Notes under the pieces: model-generated
What the model saw: only the letters and a program-made list of their open reading frames with translations
What the model was told of the DNA's origin: nothing
Databases searched by the model: none
Made by a program: the position numbers and the translations under genes
Shown here: piece after piece, positions 1-5,148 of the stretch
How the letters are laid out: the number at the start of each line of letters is the position of its first letter
Position numbering within the stretch: position 1 is the first letter of the stretch
Assembly: GCA_947457285.1 (NCBI GenBank)
Contig: CANGVZ010000208.1
Span: forward strand, 1-5,148
Source of the DNA: Flavobacteriales bacterium
Lineage (GTDB): Bacteria; Bacteroidota; Bacteroidia; Flavobacteriales_D; Sanyastnellaceae
Reading direction: 5' to 3'
DNA: 5,148 bases

Positions 1-192
1 ACAGGTGGATTGAATTTCCAAGTAGAGCACCATTTATTCCCAAGAATTTCTCACGTACATTATCCTGAGATCAACAAGTTGGTAAAAGAGACTTGTGATC
101 AATTTGGGGTTCGTTATAACGAGTATAAGACAGTTGTCCAAGCCCTCAAGTCGCACGTGAATCACTTGCGATTGGTAGGAAAAGCCGCTTAA
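1..192 (+). CDS. Fatty acid desaturase, C-terminal fragment (5' end outside window)
   Basis: This is the last 63 residues of a membrane di-iron acyl desaturase; the reading frame is open to the left edge, so the true start lies outside the window. The fragment opens T-G-G-L-N-F and continues directly into Q-V-E-H-H-L-F-P, the third histidine box of these enzymes. Known of the family: the box supplies iron ligands, and glutamine in place of the first histidine (QxxHH) is typical of front-end or linoleoyl-CoA-type desaturases, which introduce double bases' equivalent, i.e. double bonds, into acyl chains at the inner membrane. The rest is a short soluble tail ending at TAA (190-192). The enzyme's regiospecificity cannot be told from this piece. 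The gene is convergent with the next one, and the two stop codons overlap within a single TTAA, so no terminator separates them. Confidence 0.9.
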   Translation, partial: TGGLNFQVEHHLFPRISHVHYPEINKLVKETCDQFGVRYNEYKTVVQALKSHVNHLRLVGKAA

Positions 193-734
193 GGCACATA
201 TTCCATCGCGCCGTCGAGGATATAATTCATTTGATAGATATCATCAGCATTCAGACGAAGCTTGCCTTTAAAAGTCAAGCGTTCGTCTGTTTTGTATTTG
301 CGATGATTACCAACAAAACGAAGATCGACAACCGACTCTGGACCACCGCCGCCGCAGAAATAACAATTTGCATAAGGATAGCGTGACACTACGTAGAAAT
401 TATCGTCATAGTCAACCGGAATAACATATCCAGTGATATAGACCTCCTTTCCTTCATATGCTTTCACTCCTGGTCCGAAAGAGGGCTTCCAAAAGTAAGA
501 GTCTAGTTCTTGCATATAAATCTGCTTGAACGTGACATCAGAAAGTGTCTTCCATGTAAGTTCGTTGGGAACATCATCTGAGAGATTTGGTGCTAAAACA
601 GAATATCGGGTGCGGTCCCAATCGAGCGCACGCATTGCAGTTGCGGGCTCTTCACTTTCATTCCAACAACTATAACTGCTGAGGGCAATGGCGCCCATCA
701 CACCCAAAGAAAAGAAAACAATTTTTTTAAGCAT
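189..734 (-). CDS. Exported DUF3299-like protein with CYFCGGGGPES motif
   Basis: 181 residues. The N-terminus has a classic export signal: M-L-K-K, a hydrophobic stretch at about 5-18, then S-S-Y-S-C23. The last is a poor but possible lipobox, so this could be a lipoprotein or a soluble periplasmic protein. The mature domain contains T-W-K-T-L at about 60-64, E-G-K-E-V-Y-I-T-G-Y-V-I-P-V at 94-107 (a beta-rich OB-like pattern), and a conspicuous C124-Y-F-C127-G-G-G-G-P-E-S motif. The overall pattern (W..L, then GYVIPV, then a cysteine/glycine-rich motif before E-S-V-V) recalls DUF3299, whose proteobacterial members carry a C-I-H-x-P-P-P-P loop at the equivalent place; this match is from memory and remote. 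The gene is last in the operon and its ATG overlaps the permease stop by 8 bases, suggesting translational coupling. It may be an envelope metal-binding or metal-transfer partner of the transporter; that function is inferred, not shown. Confidence 0.78.
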   Translation of the reverse strand: MLKKIVFFSLGVMGAIALSSYSCWNESEEPATAMRALDWDRTRYSVLAPNLSDDVPNELTWKTLSDVTFKQIYMQELDSYFWKPSFGPGVKAYEGKEVYITGYVIPVDYDDNFYVVSRYPYANCYFCGGGGPESVVDLRFVGNHRKYKTDERLTFKGKLRLNADDIYQMNYILDGAMEYVP

Positions 735-2022
735 TCGCGAGGGTTTTTGAAATGTCCATCTTTACTGCTCGCACGGCAGGCAATAATGAGGCCATCATTC
801 CGACAAGCAAAGTTACACCGAACAATACAATTTCGCCCGTCGAAATTCCCACATCATTGAGTTCGTATTGGAAATTTTCTTTGAGGAAGCTGCTGAGTAC
901 GAATAATCCAATGCGGCTTAGTAAAGCTCCTAAAGCGAAACCAATGATTACTAACAATAGACCTTCTTGCATGATAAGTCTGAATAGCGTGCTGCGCGAA
1001 CCGCCCATGGTGCGGAGGAGCGCGAGTTCGTATTTGCGTTCTTTCAAGCTGTTGTAAAGACTAATGAAAACGCTCACGAACGAAAGAATCATGATTAAAA
1101 TGGCTATTGCACGAATGGTGTCCATGCCAAGTCCAAAGTTTTGACTTAGTCGATTCATCTCAATTGCTGGGTCAGCCAATTGCATGTTGGTATCGCGCAC
1201 TACGTTGGCGAGCATCATTGCTGCGAGTGGATTTCTTTTTTTAATCAAATAGGCTGTCATTTCCTGTGATGCCTCCTCATCATGAGCGTGGTCATCGTGA
1301 GCATGATCGTCGTGCGCGTGCTCATCGTGCGCGTGGTCATTGTGAGCATGATCGTCGTGAGCGTGTTCTTCGTGATTTTCCCCTTCATGGTCGCCGTGGT
1401 CGTGAACAAGCCACACCGATTCAACTGGAGTGAGGATAAGATTATCGAGTGCACTATTATTATTTTCCATAATGCCCACCACTCTGAATGGATGGTCGTG
1501 ATGATGCGCATCTTCCTCGTTAGCTTGATTGTCGAAACCGTGCATGGAGGTGAATGTGTCGCCAACTTTTAATCCTGTTTCTTGCGCCACACGGGCACCA
1601 AGAGTGGCCTCAAATGGCGCAGAGAACAAACGTCCTTCTTTCATTTGATAACCATAGTGCTCTGGATACTTGAAATTGGTCCCGACAATGCGCCACTTTT
1701 CATAATTATCGCCATATGCCAAAGGAATTGCTTCTTTTACCATTGGATTTTTGAGCACCTTTTGTGCGTCCGACACTTTGATATTTCCAGTGGGCGCATC
1801 GACGTGATAGACATTCGCAAGAATGAGCTGCATGGGGCTTCCTTTTGCGCCGAGCACAAAGTCGATGTCTTTGATGTTGCGATCGAATTTTTCGGTTACC
1901 TGCTTTTCTAATAAAAGCAAAAGCGAAATGATACCAACACCAAATGAAAGCAACACCACGCTCAATGCTGTATTGAGTGGTTTTGCAGCAATATTGCTCC
2001 AAGATATTTTGATCAGGTTCAT
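727..2022 (-). CDS. FtsX/MacB-like ABC transporter permease with histidine-rich periplasmic loop
   Basis: 431 residues with MacB/LolC topology: one N-terminal membrane segment (about 16-38), a large periplasmic domain (about 40-300), then three membrane segments (about 303-324, 350-375, 396-418). The cytoplasmic loop L-K-E-R-K-Y-E-L-A-L-L-R-T-M-G (326-340) is the standard FtsX-domain signature that meets the ATPase. The early periplasmic motif V-L-G-A-K-G-S-P-M-Q-L (56-66) is typical of one FtsX-like subfamily. The periplasmic domain carries an unusual insert: H-H-H-D-H at 173-177, then 16 histidines between 207 and 247, including six H-A-H-[DN]-[DE] units (220-249). Such loops commonly bind zinc, nickel or copper. 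The ATG overlaps the ATPase stop in an ATGA (2019-2022). I infer that it forms a transporter or mechanotransmission complex with the upstream ATPase and acts on metal or a metal-binding envelope protein; direction and substrate are unknown. Confidence 0.9.
   Translation of the reverse strand: MNLIKISWSNIAAKPLNTALSVVLLSFGVGIISLLLLLEKQVTEKFDRNIKDIDFVLGAKGSPMQLILANVYHVDAPTGNIKVSDAQKVLKNPMVKEAIPLAYGDNYEKWRIVGTNFKYPEHYGYQMKEGRLFSAPFEATLGARVAQETGLKVGDTFTSMHGFDNQANEEDAHHHDHPFRVVGIMENNNSALDNLILTPVESVWLVHDHGDHEGENHEEHAHDDHAHNDHAHDEHAHDDHAHDDHAHDEEASQEMTAYLIKKRNPLAAMMLANVVRDTNMQLADPAIEMNRLSQNFGLGMDTIRAIAILIMILSFVSVFISLYNSLKERKYELALLRTMGGSRSTLFRLIMQEGLLLVIIGFALGALLSRIGLFVLSSFLKENFQYELNDVGISTGEIVLFGVTLLVGMMASLLPAVRAVKMDISKTLANA
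1276..1365 (-). repeat. Six 15-bp tandem repeats encoding HAHD(D/E) units
   Basis: Six consecutive in-frame 15-bp units encode residues 220-249 of the permease. On the plus strand they begin CTCAT, GTCAT, ATCGT, CTCAT, GTCAT, ATCGT. This shows a higher-order period of 45 bp: units 1-3 (1276-1320) and 4-6 (1321-1365) differ by only 2, 1 and 1 bases in matching units, 4 of 45 in total. The two encoded 15-residue blocks differ only at N228 versus D243. The unit length is a multiple of three, so copy-number change would alter loop length and metal capacity without shifting the frame. Confidence 0.93.
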
Positions 2023-2645
2023 AGCGTCACTTGGTTTTTAAAGTGGTCTTTAAGTCTTTTGTCGTGCGTAACGATAATGAGTGCAGCGCCTGTATTTTTT
2101 GCCTGTTCTTCGAGGAGGGCTATCACTTCACTGGCATTTTTATCATCGAGTGCAGAGGTAGGTTCATCGGCGAGGATGAGTCGGGGATTGTTCATCACTG
2201 CTCGAGCAATGGCAACGCGTTGCGCTTCTCCAACGCTGAGTTGTGCGGGTTTTTTGTTCGCTTTATTTCCGAGTCGAAGACGTTCAAGTGTTGCGATAGC
2301 TTTCTGTTTATCTATTTTTTCTCCCGTCAGGAATGGTGGTAGAATGAGATTATCTGCCACGGATAGTGCATTTACGAAGTGTGCAGTTTGAAAGATGATT
2401 CCAATATTTTTTCCTCTAAATTTATCCAAGGTAGCACCAGACATGTTGGAAGTATTGCTGCCATCGATCACAACGCTTCCACGAGTAGGCTTGAGAAGTC
2501 CGGCAAGCAGATGAAGCAAGGTGGTTTTGCCGGTGCCACTTTCTCCCAAAATGAGCAGAGGGTTTTCGGGCGAGCACTGTATGGTTGGGAATTTAAATTG
2601 GGGCCCATCGGCATATTTAAACTCAATGTTTTCCGCTGTTATCAT
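2019..2645 (-). CDS. ABC transporter ATP-binding protein (LolD/MacB-type)
   Basis: 208 residues, a single nucleotide-binding domain of normal length. Visible motifs: Walker A G-E-S-G-T-G-K-T-T (34-42), Q-loop I-I-F-Q86, signature L-S-V-G-E-A-Q-R (136-143), Walker B L-I-L-A-D160-E161-P, D-loop S-A-L-D (164-167), and H-loop V-T-H194-D. The signature has valine in place of the usual second-position glycine (LSGGQ to LSVGE), which is frequent in the LolD/FtsE/MacB group and does not imply inactivity. The start chosen is ATG 2645 (M-I-T-A-E-N-I). An upstream in-frame TTG at 2669 would add eight residues, but it lies inside the TATATTTG promoter box and so should not be transcribed. It is first in the operon and overlaps the permease by ATGA. 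It energises the FtsX-like permease from the cytoplasmic face. Confidence 0.92.
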   Translation of the reverse strand: MITAENIEFKYADGPQFKFPTIQCSPENPLLILGESGTGKTTLLHLLAGLLKPTRGSVVIDGSNTSNMSGATLDKFRGKNIGIIFQTAHFVNALSVADNLILPPFLTGEKIDKQKAIATLERLRLGNKANKKPAQLSVGEAQRVAIARAVMNNPRLILADEPTSALDDKNASEVIALLEEQAKNTGAALIIVTHDKRLKDHFKNQVTL

Positions 2646-2666
2646 ATCGCAGATTTTGAAGTAGCG

Positions 2667-2674
2667 CAAATATA
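2667..2674 (-). promoter_or_regulatory. Bacteroidota -7 promoter box for the ABC operon
   Basis: On the minus strand this reads TATATTTG, a perfect match to the Bacteroidota -7 consensus TAnnTTTG and followed by GC as often seen. It predicts a transcript start near 2660-2662 and a leader of about 15 nt before the ATG at 2645. No TTTG -33 box is recognisable at the expected distance upstream, so the assignment rests on the -7 box and its position. Confidence 0.62.
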
Positions 2675-2689
2675 AACCGCATGTTTACC

Positions 2690-2697
2690 GATATTTG
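2690..2697 (+). promoter_or_regulatory. Probable -7 box for the DUF4258-like / amidohydrolase unit
   Basis: GATATTTG matches five of the six defined positions of TAnnTTTG (the first T is G) and is followed by CA, as is common in Bacteroidota promoters. It would start transcription near 2702-2704, about 12 nt before the ATG at 2716. No -33 TTTG is visible; the place where it should sit is occupied by the opposing promoter's -7 box. Confidence 0.5.
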
Positions 2698-2715
2698 CAC
2701 TTAAATACCGTTAAA

Positions 2716-3096
2716 ATGAACTTTAAGCAGCGTTTGTTTCGCTATTTGATTGGTGTGGTGATTGGATGCATTTTGGTATTCACCATTTTTCCTAACTATG
2801 ATTGGTTGGGATGGACGCCCGGAAAGCAGGTGATGAAGAAGATTCGCGAGTCGAAGTGGGAGCAGACCGAGCGTGGGCGTTGTCAGATGGACTGCTTGAA
2901 ATTGAGCAATGTGGATTTTGATCAAGCGAGATTTACCGGAGAGGTTAATTTCTCTATGAGTGATGCACAGAGCAAACCTCCTCGCTATCAATTGGAACAT
3001 GGAGCGAATGTCTGGCAGGTGTTAGTTTCAGATTCTTTGATTACATTGCTGGAAGTTAAAAAACAAGGGCAGTCATCTGGTTGCGATTGTAAATAG
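2716..3096 (+). CDS. DUF4258-like small membrane-anchored cysteine protein
   Basis: 126 residues from the ATG at 2716. An in-frame TTG at 2695 would add seven residues but falls in the -7 box, so it was rejected. There is one N-terminal membrane segment (about 8-25, containing C18), probably with the rest outside the cytoplasm. A soluble domain follows with R-C56-Q-M-D-C60-L, then G-E-V-N-F-S-M-S-D-A (75-84), and a C-terminus ending C123-D-C125-K. The cysteine placement and the E-V-N-F-S-x-S-D pattern match, from memory, Bacteroidota proteins annotated as DUF4258-containing; that family has no firmly known role. The C-x3-C and C-x-C pairs could bind metal or form disulfides; this is inference. 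The gene is 7 bases upstream of the amidohydrolase and so probably cotranscribed, and is divergent from the ABC operon. Confidence 0.8.
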   Translation: MNFKQRLFRYLIGVVIGCILVFTIFPNYDWLGWTPGKQVMKKIRESKWEQTERGRCQMDCLKLSNVDFDQARFTGEVNFSMSDAQSKPPRYQLEHGANVWQVLVSDSLITLLEVKKQGQSSGCDCK

Positions 3097-3103
3097 AATT
3101 TGT

Positions 3104-4279
3104 ATGAGAAAAAAAATACAGGAATTGGCTAGTAAGTGGAGCGAAGAGTTGGTATCAATTCGTCGCCATTTGCATGCTCATCCTGAGCTCTCATATCAAG
3201 AAGTGGAGACGTCTGCATTTGTGAGAAAGAAGCTTGCAGAATGGGGTATTTCATTTGAATATCCGATTGGTGGAGAAGGGATTTTGGCCAGAGTAGAGGG
3301 GCGCAACCCTCAAAGTAGAAGCATCGCTTTGAGAGGCGATATGGATGCTCTTCCGATTGTCGAAGCATGTGATGTGCCCTACAAGAGTAAAAGAGAAGGC
3401 ATCATGCACGCGTGTGGTCACGATGTTCACACCACTTGTCTTCTTGGAGCAGCTAAGATTTTAAATGCATTAAAAGATGAGGTCGAAGGGACATATTATT
3501 TTGTCTTTCAACCAGGGGAGGAAAAACTTCCGGGGGGCGCATCACTGATGTTAAAAGATGGCCTTTTTTCTAAAGAAAAACCGAGCTCAATCCTGGGGCA
3601 GCACGTTTATCCAGAATTGTTAGCAGGACAATTGGGATTTGGCTCTGGGCCGTACATGGCAAGCACTGATGAGATTTATGTCACGGTGAAAGGAAAAGGA
3701 GGCCATGGAGCGAAACCAGACAAAACAATAGATCCAGTGCTGATTTCAGCGCACTTAATTGTAGCGCTGCAACAAGTGGTGAGTCGTTGGACCGATCCCA
3801 TTTTACCAGCAGTTTTGTCTTTTGGTAAGGTGACTGCGAATGGCGCAACGAATGTAATTCCACAAGAAGTGAAGCTAGAAGGGACATTCAGAACATTTGA
3901 TGAAACTTGGAGAAAGGAGGCTCACCAACGCATGCAGCAGTTGGCGAAGGGCCTTGTTGAAGGAATGGGTGGAAGTGTTGATTTTGATATTGTTGTAGGA
4001 TATCCCGTTGTATACAATGATCCCGCGGTGACGGAAAAGGCACGTGCCCTGGCTGTTGAATATGTGGGTGAAAAGAATGTTATTGATTTAAAACCTCGCG
4101 CCACGGCTGAGGATTTTGCATATTTCTCTCAAGTAATGCCCGGTTGTTTTTATCGTTTGGGCACTGCGTCTGCGGATGGAAGTAATCGTTATTCTGTGCA
4201 CCATCCGATGTTTAACGTCGATGAATCAGCCATTGCGGTTGGAGCTGGATTCATGGCGTTCGCAGCAGCGAACGCGTGA
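3104..4279 (+). CDS. M20D-family metal-dependent amidohydrolase
   Basis: 391 residues, full length for the M20D group (hippurate hydrolase, IAA-amino-acid hydrolase and N-acyl-amino-acid amidohydrolases), which remove the acyl group from N-acylated amino acids using two divalent metals. Visible: R-R-H-L-H-A-H-P-E-L-S (20-30), G-D-M-D-A-L-P (78-84), M-H-A-C104-G-H106-D-V-H (101-109), F-Q-P-G-E-E140 (135-140), G-Q-H167, and C-terminal S-V-H366-H-P (364-368), giving the expected cysteine/histidine/glutamate metal ligands. A lid/dimerisation domain lies between about 185 and 300, with G-G-H201-G and G-A-T-N-V-I-P (247-253). No signal peptide is seen, so it is probably cytoplasmic. The ATG is 7 bases after the DUF4258-like stop and is followed by an A8 run. 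The true substrate (peptide scavenging, diaminopimelate or another N-acyl amino acid) cannot be decided from sequence. Confidence 0.94.
   Translation: MRKKIQELASKWSEELVSIRRHLHAHPELSYQEVETSAFVRKKLAEWGISFEYPIGGEGILARVEGRNPQSRSIALRGDMDALPIVEACDVPYKSKREGIMHACGHDVHTTCLLGAAKILNALKDEVEGTYYFVFQPGEEKLPGGASLMLKDGLFSKEKPSSILGQHVYPELLAGQLGFGSGPYMASTDEIYVTVKGKGGHGAKPDKTIDPVLISAHLIVALQQVVSRWTDPILPAVLSFGKVTANGATNVIPQEVKLEGTFRTFDETWRKEAHQRMQQLAKGLVEGMGGSVDFDIVVGYPVVYNDPAVTEKARALAVEYVGEKNVIDLKPRATAEDFAYFSQVMPGCFYRLGTASADGSNRYSVHHPMFNVDESAIAVGAGFMAFAAANA
4256..4275 (+). other. Perfect 8-bp stem-loop at the 3' end of the amidohydrolase gene
   Basis: GCGTTCGC (4256-4263) and GCGAACGC (4268-4275) form a perfect 8-bp GC-rich stem around a 4-base AGCA loop. 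It lies wholly inside the coding region, encoding the alanine-rich tail, and ends one base before the TGA stop. It has no T-run after it, so it is not a standard terminator. It may stabilise the mRNA 3' end together with the next hairpin, or simply reflect alanine-rich coding. Confidence 0.6.
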
Positions 4280-4281
4280 TG

Positions 4282-4317
4282 AAAAAAGTGCGAAGTCGGA
4301 TTAATTACCGACTTCGC
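4282..4317 (-). terminator. Intrinsic terminator of recQ, shared convergent region
   Basis: Arms 4290-4299 (GCGAAGTCGG) and 4308-4317 (CCGACTTCGC) form a perfect 10-bp stem with an 8-base loop. Read on the minus strand, the stem is followed by AC and six T residues (4287-4282), a standard intrinsic terminator for recQ. The recQ TAA (4303-4301) sits in the loop, so the first stem arm is coding sequence. On the plus strand the hairpin is followed only by TCATAAATTT, so termination of the amidohydrolase transcript here would be weaker. Confidence 0.82.
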
Positions 4318-5148
4318 TCATAAATTTGATACGCATCAATCGCAGGGGTTCTTCTTCAAAGTCTCCTTCGAAATAATCCATCGCTTCTTCGATGCTGTCC
4401 GTTTCGCTTTGCATGAAATAATCCATGATATCGCTCTGTGAATCTTCATCAATTTCTTCATCTATAAAGTACTTGATGTTGATTTTCGTGCCTGATGACA
4501 CAATTGCTTCGAGCTCATCGAGCAATTCGCTCATGTCTTTACCGAGGCCTTTTGCGATATCAGGAAGTGGGATGCGCTTATCGATATTTTGGATAATCTG
4601 AACTTTGTGTCCGCTCTTATTGACGGCGCTTTTCACGACAAAGTCAACAGGGCGTTCGATATTGTTATCATCTACATAACGTTTGATGAGTGCGATGAAG
4701 GGAGCACCGAATTTCACAGCCTTTCCTTTACCCACACCACCGATATTGCTTATTTCATCAATGGTGATTGGATACTGCGTTGCCATTTCTTCCAATGCAG
4801 GATCTTGGAAAATAACGTATGGTGGAATCTTCTTCTCTTTGGATGTTTTAAGTCGAAGCTCCTTGAGCATTGCGAAGAGTGTTTCGTCTGCTGCGCCGCC
4901 TCCTTGCTTGGGAATTAGCAATTCACCGTCATCGTCTGTTTCACCGATTTCCTCTTCTTTTACCAAAGTAAATGAAGTTGGTTTTTTCATAAAGGCTTTA
5001 CCTTCATCAGTGATTTTGAGCGTACCGTATGTCTCGATTTCTTTACGCAGCAGGCCTCTAACGAGCATTTGACGAAGAATTGCGTTCCAGAATTTTTCTG
5101 TTTCTTCTTTTCCTTCACCAAAGAATTCATTGAGGTGACCTTTGTAGG
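4301..5148 (-). CDS. recQ: ATP-dependent DNA helicase RecQ, C-terminal part (5' end outside window)
   Basis: 281 complete codons are visible, and the frame is open through the right edge, so the start and the helicase core lie outside the window. The first visible residues (Y-K-G-H-L-N-E-F-F-G, then E-K-F-W-N-A-I-L-R-Q) are RQC winged-helix sequence, continuing through G-L-L-R-K-E-I-E-T-Y-G-T-L. An acidic/glycine linker follows, then an HRDC domain at about visible residues 88-161 (L-R-L-K-T-S-K-E-K-K-I-P-P-Y-V-I-F and I-G-G-V-G-K-G-K). Next comes a further winged-helix-like segment (about 176-226) and an acidic tail ending R-L-M-R-I-K-F-M-S-E-V-G-N, characteristic of Bacteroidota RecQ. The protein unwinds DNA 3' to 5' in recombination and fork repair; RQC and HRDC bind DNA. 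An internal Met at 5068 is not the start, because the RQC homology runs across it. Confidence 0.94.
   Translation of the reverse strand, partial: YKGHLNEFFGEGKEETEKFWNAILRQMLVRGLLRKEIETYGTLKITDEGKAFMKKPTSFTLVKEEEIGETDDDGELLIPKQGGGAADETLFAMLKELRLKTSKEKKIPPYVIFQDPALEEMATQYPITIDEISNIGGVGKGKAVKFGAPFIALIKRYVDDNNIERPVDFVVKSAVNKSGHKVQIIQNIDKRIPLPDIAKGLGKDMSELLDELEAIVSSGTKINIKYFIDEEIDEDSQSDIMDYFMQSETDSIEEAMDYFEGDFEEEPLRLMRIKFMSEVGN

Larger units (their letters stand above)
2664..2700. repeat. Inverted repeat spanning divergent promoters
   Basis: The arms GCGCAAATAT (2664-2673) and ATATTTGCAC (2691-2700) are complementary at 9 of 10 positions around a 17-bp spacer. Each arm contains the TTTG half of an outward-facing -7 box, so the simplest reading is two back-to-back promoters. 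The spacer also has a small dyad, AAAC-N5-GTTT (2674-2686), that could be a regulator half-site pair. A dyad operator serving both transcription units is possible but unproven. Confidence 0.55.

Noticed and set aside
1276..1365. CRISPR-like array.
   Set aside because: The repeats are contiguous 15-bp coding units without spacers.
1257..1572. Open frames on both strands through the histidine-repeat region.
   Set aside because: The 15-bp repeat lacks stop codons in several frames, giving low-complexity shadow translations (Thr/Met-rich, Val/Ile-rich). The H-A-H-D frame belongs to a clear permease.
2667..2669. TTG as an alternative start of the ABC ATPase (eight extra residues).
   Set aside because: It lies within the TATATTTG -7 box, upstream of the expected transcript start. 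The ATG at 2645 begins the domain at the usual place.
2031..2675. Several plus-strand open frames opposite the ABC ATPase.
   Set aside because: They are antisense to all the conserved ATPase motifs and show no domain pattern of their own.
2674..2686. AAAC-N5-GTTT dyad as a Zur or Fur box.
   Set aside because: It is too short and does not match the Fur/Zur-type boxes I know; kept only as a candidate operator within the promoter finding.
2695..2697. TTG as an alternative start of the DUF4258-like protein.
   Set aside because: It is part of the plus-strand -7 box; the ATG at 2716 directly precedes the lysine/arginine-flanked membrane segment.
3109..3116. A8 run at codons 2-5 of the amidohydrolase (and an A7 run at 722-728 at the start of the DUF3299-like gene) as slippage or phase-variation sites.
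   Set aside because: A-rich sequence just after the start codon is common in Bacteroidota genes and both frames are intact; nothing else suggests switching.
4683..5072. Plus-strand open frame of 129 codons opposite recQ.
   Set aside because: Its serine/proline-rich translation resembles no family I know and it is antisense to a well-supported RecQ RQC/HRDC sequence.

Overview
The window looks like ordinary chromosomal DNA from a member of the Bacteroidota, probably a flavobacterium-like marine or environmental lineage. The evidence is the RecQ C-terminus with its typical Bacteroidota acidic tail, the DUF4258-like small membrane protein, a perfect Bacteroidota -7 promoter box (TAnnTTTG), and the absence of recognisable Shine-Dalgarno sequences in front of the genes. 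The genus cannot be fixed from this sequence alone.

Layout, left to right. Positions 1-192 (+) hold the 3' end of a membrane fatty-acid desaturase. Positions 189-2645 (-) hold a compact three-gene operon, transcribed as ABC ATPase, then FtsX/MacB-like permease with a large histidine-rich periplasmic loop, then an exported DUF3299-like protein with a C-Y-F-C-G-G-G-G motif. The genes overlap by 4 and 8 bases. A 70-bp divergent intergenic region (2646-2715) carries two back-to-back -7 boxes forming an inverted repeat. Positions 2716-4279 (+) hold a DUF4258-like membrane-anchored cysteine protein, then, 7 bases on, a complete M20D-type metal-dependent amidohydrolase. Positions 4301-5148 (-) hold the C-terminal part of RecQ helicase, convergent with the amidohydrolase. 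A strong hairpin plus T-run lies between them.

The most interesting unit is the three-gene transporter operon. Its ATPase and permease are of the LolD/LolC-MacB type, usually associated with moving lipoproteins or with mechanical signalling rather than channel-like import. The histidine loop and the linked cysteine-motif protein suggest a role in transition-metal (most likely zinc) handling at the envelope. The arrangement resembles, as I remember it, the Zur-regulated zrg locus of Vibrio cholerae. The histidine loop is encoded by a 15-bp tandem repeat that itself seems to come from duplication of a 45-bp block, so its length may vary between strains. The divergent DUF4258 gene and the metal-dependent amidohydrolase may share regulation with the operon through the compact promoter region, but that is inference.

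No tRNA, rRNA, CRISPR array, insertion sequence or phage gene was seen. No stretch over 300 bases lacks a gene.
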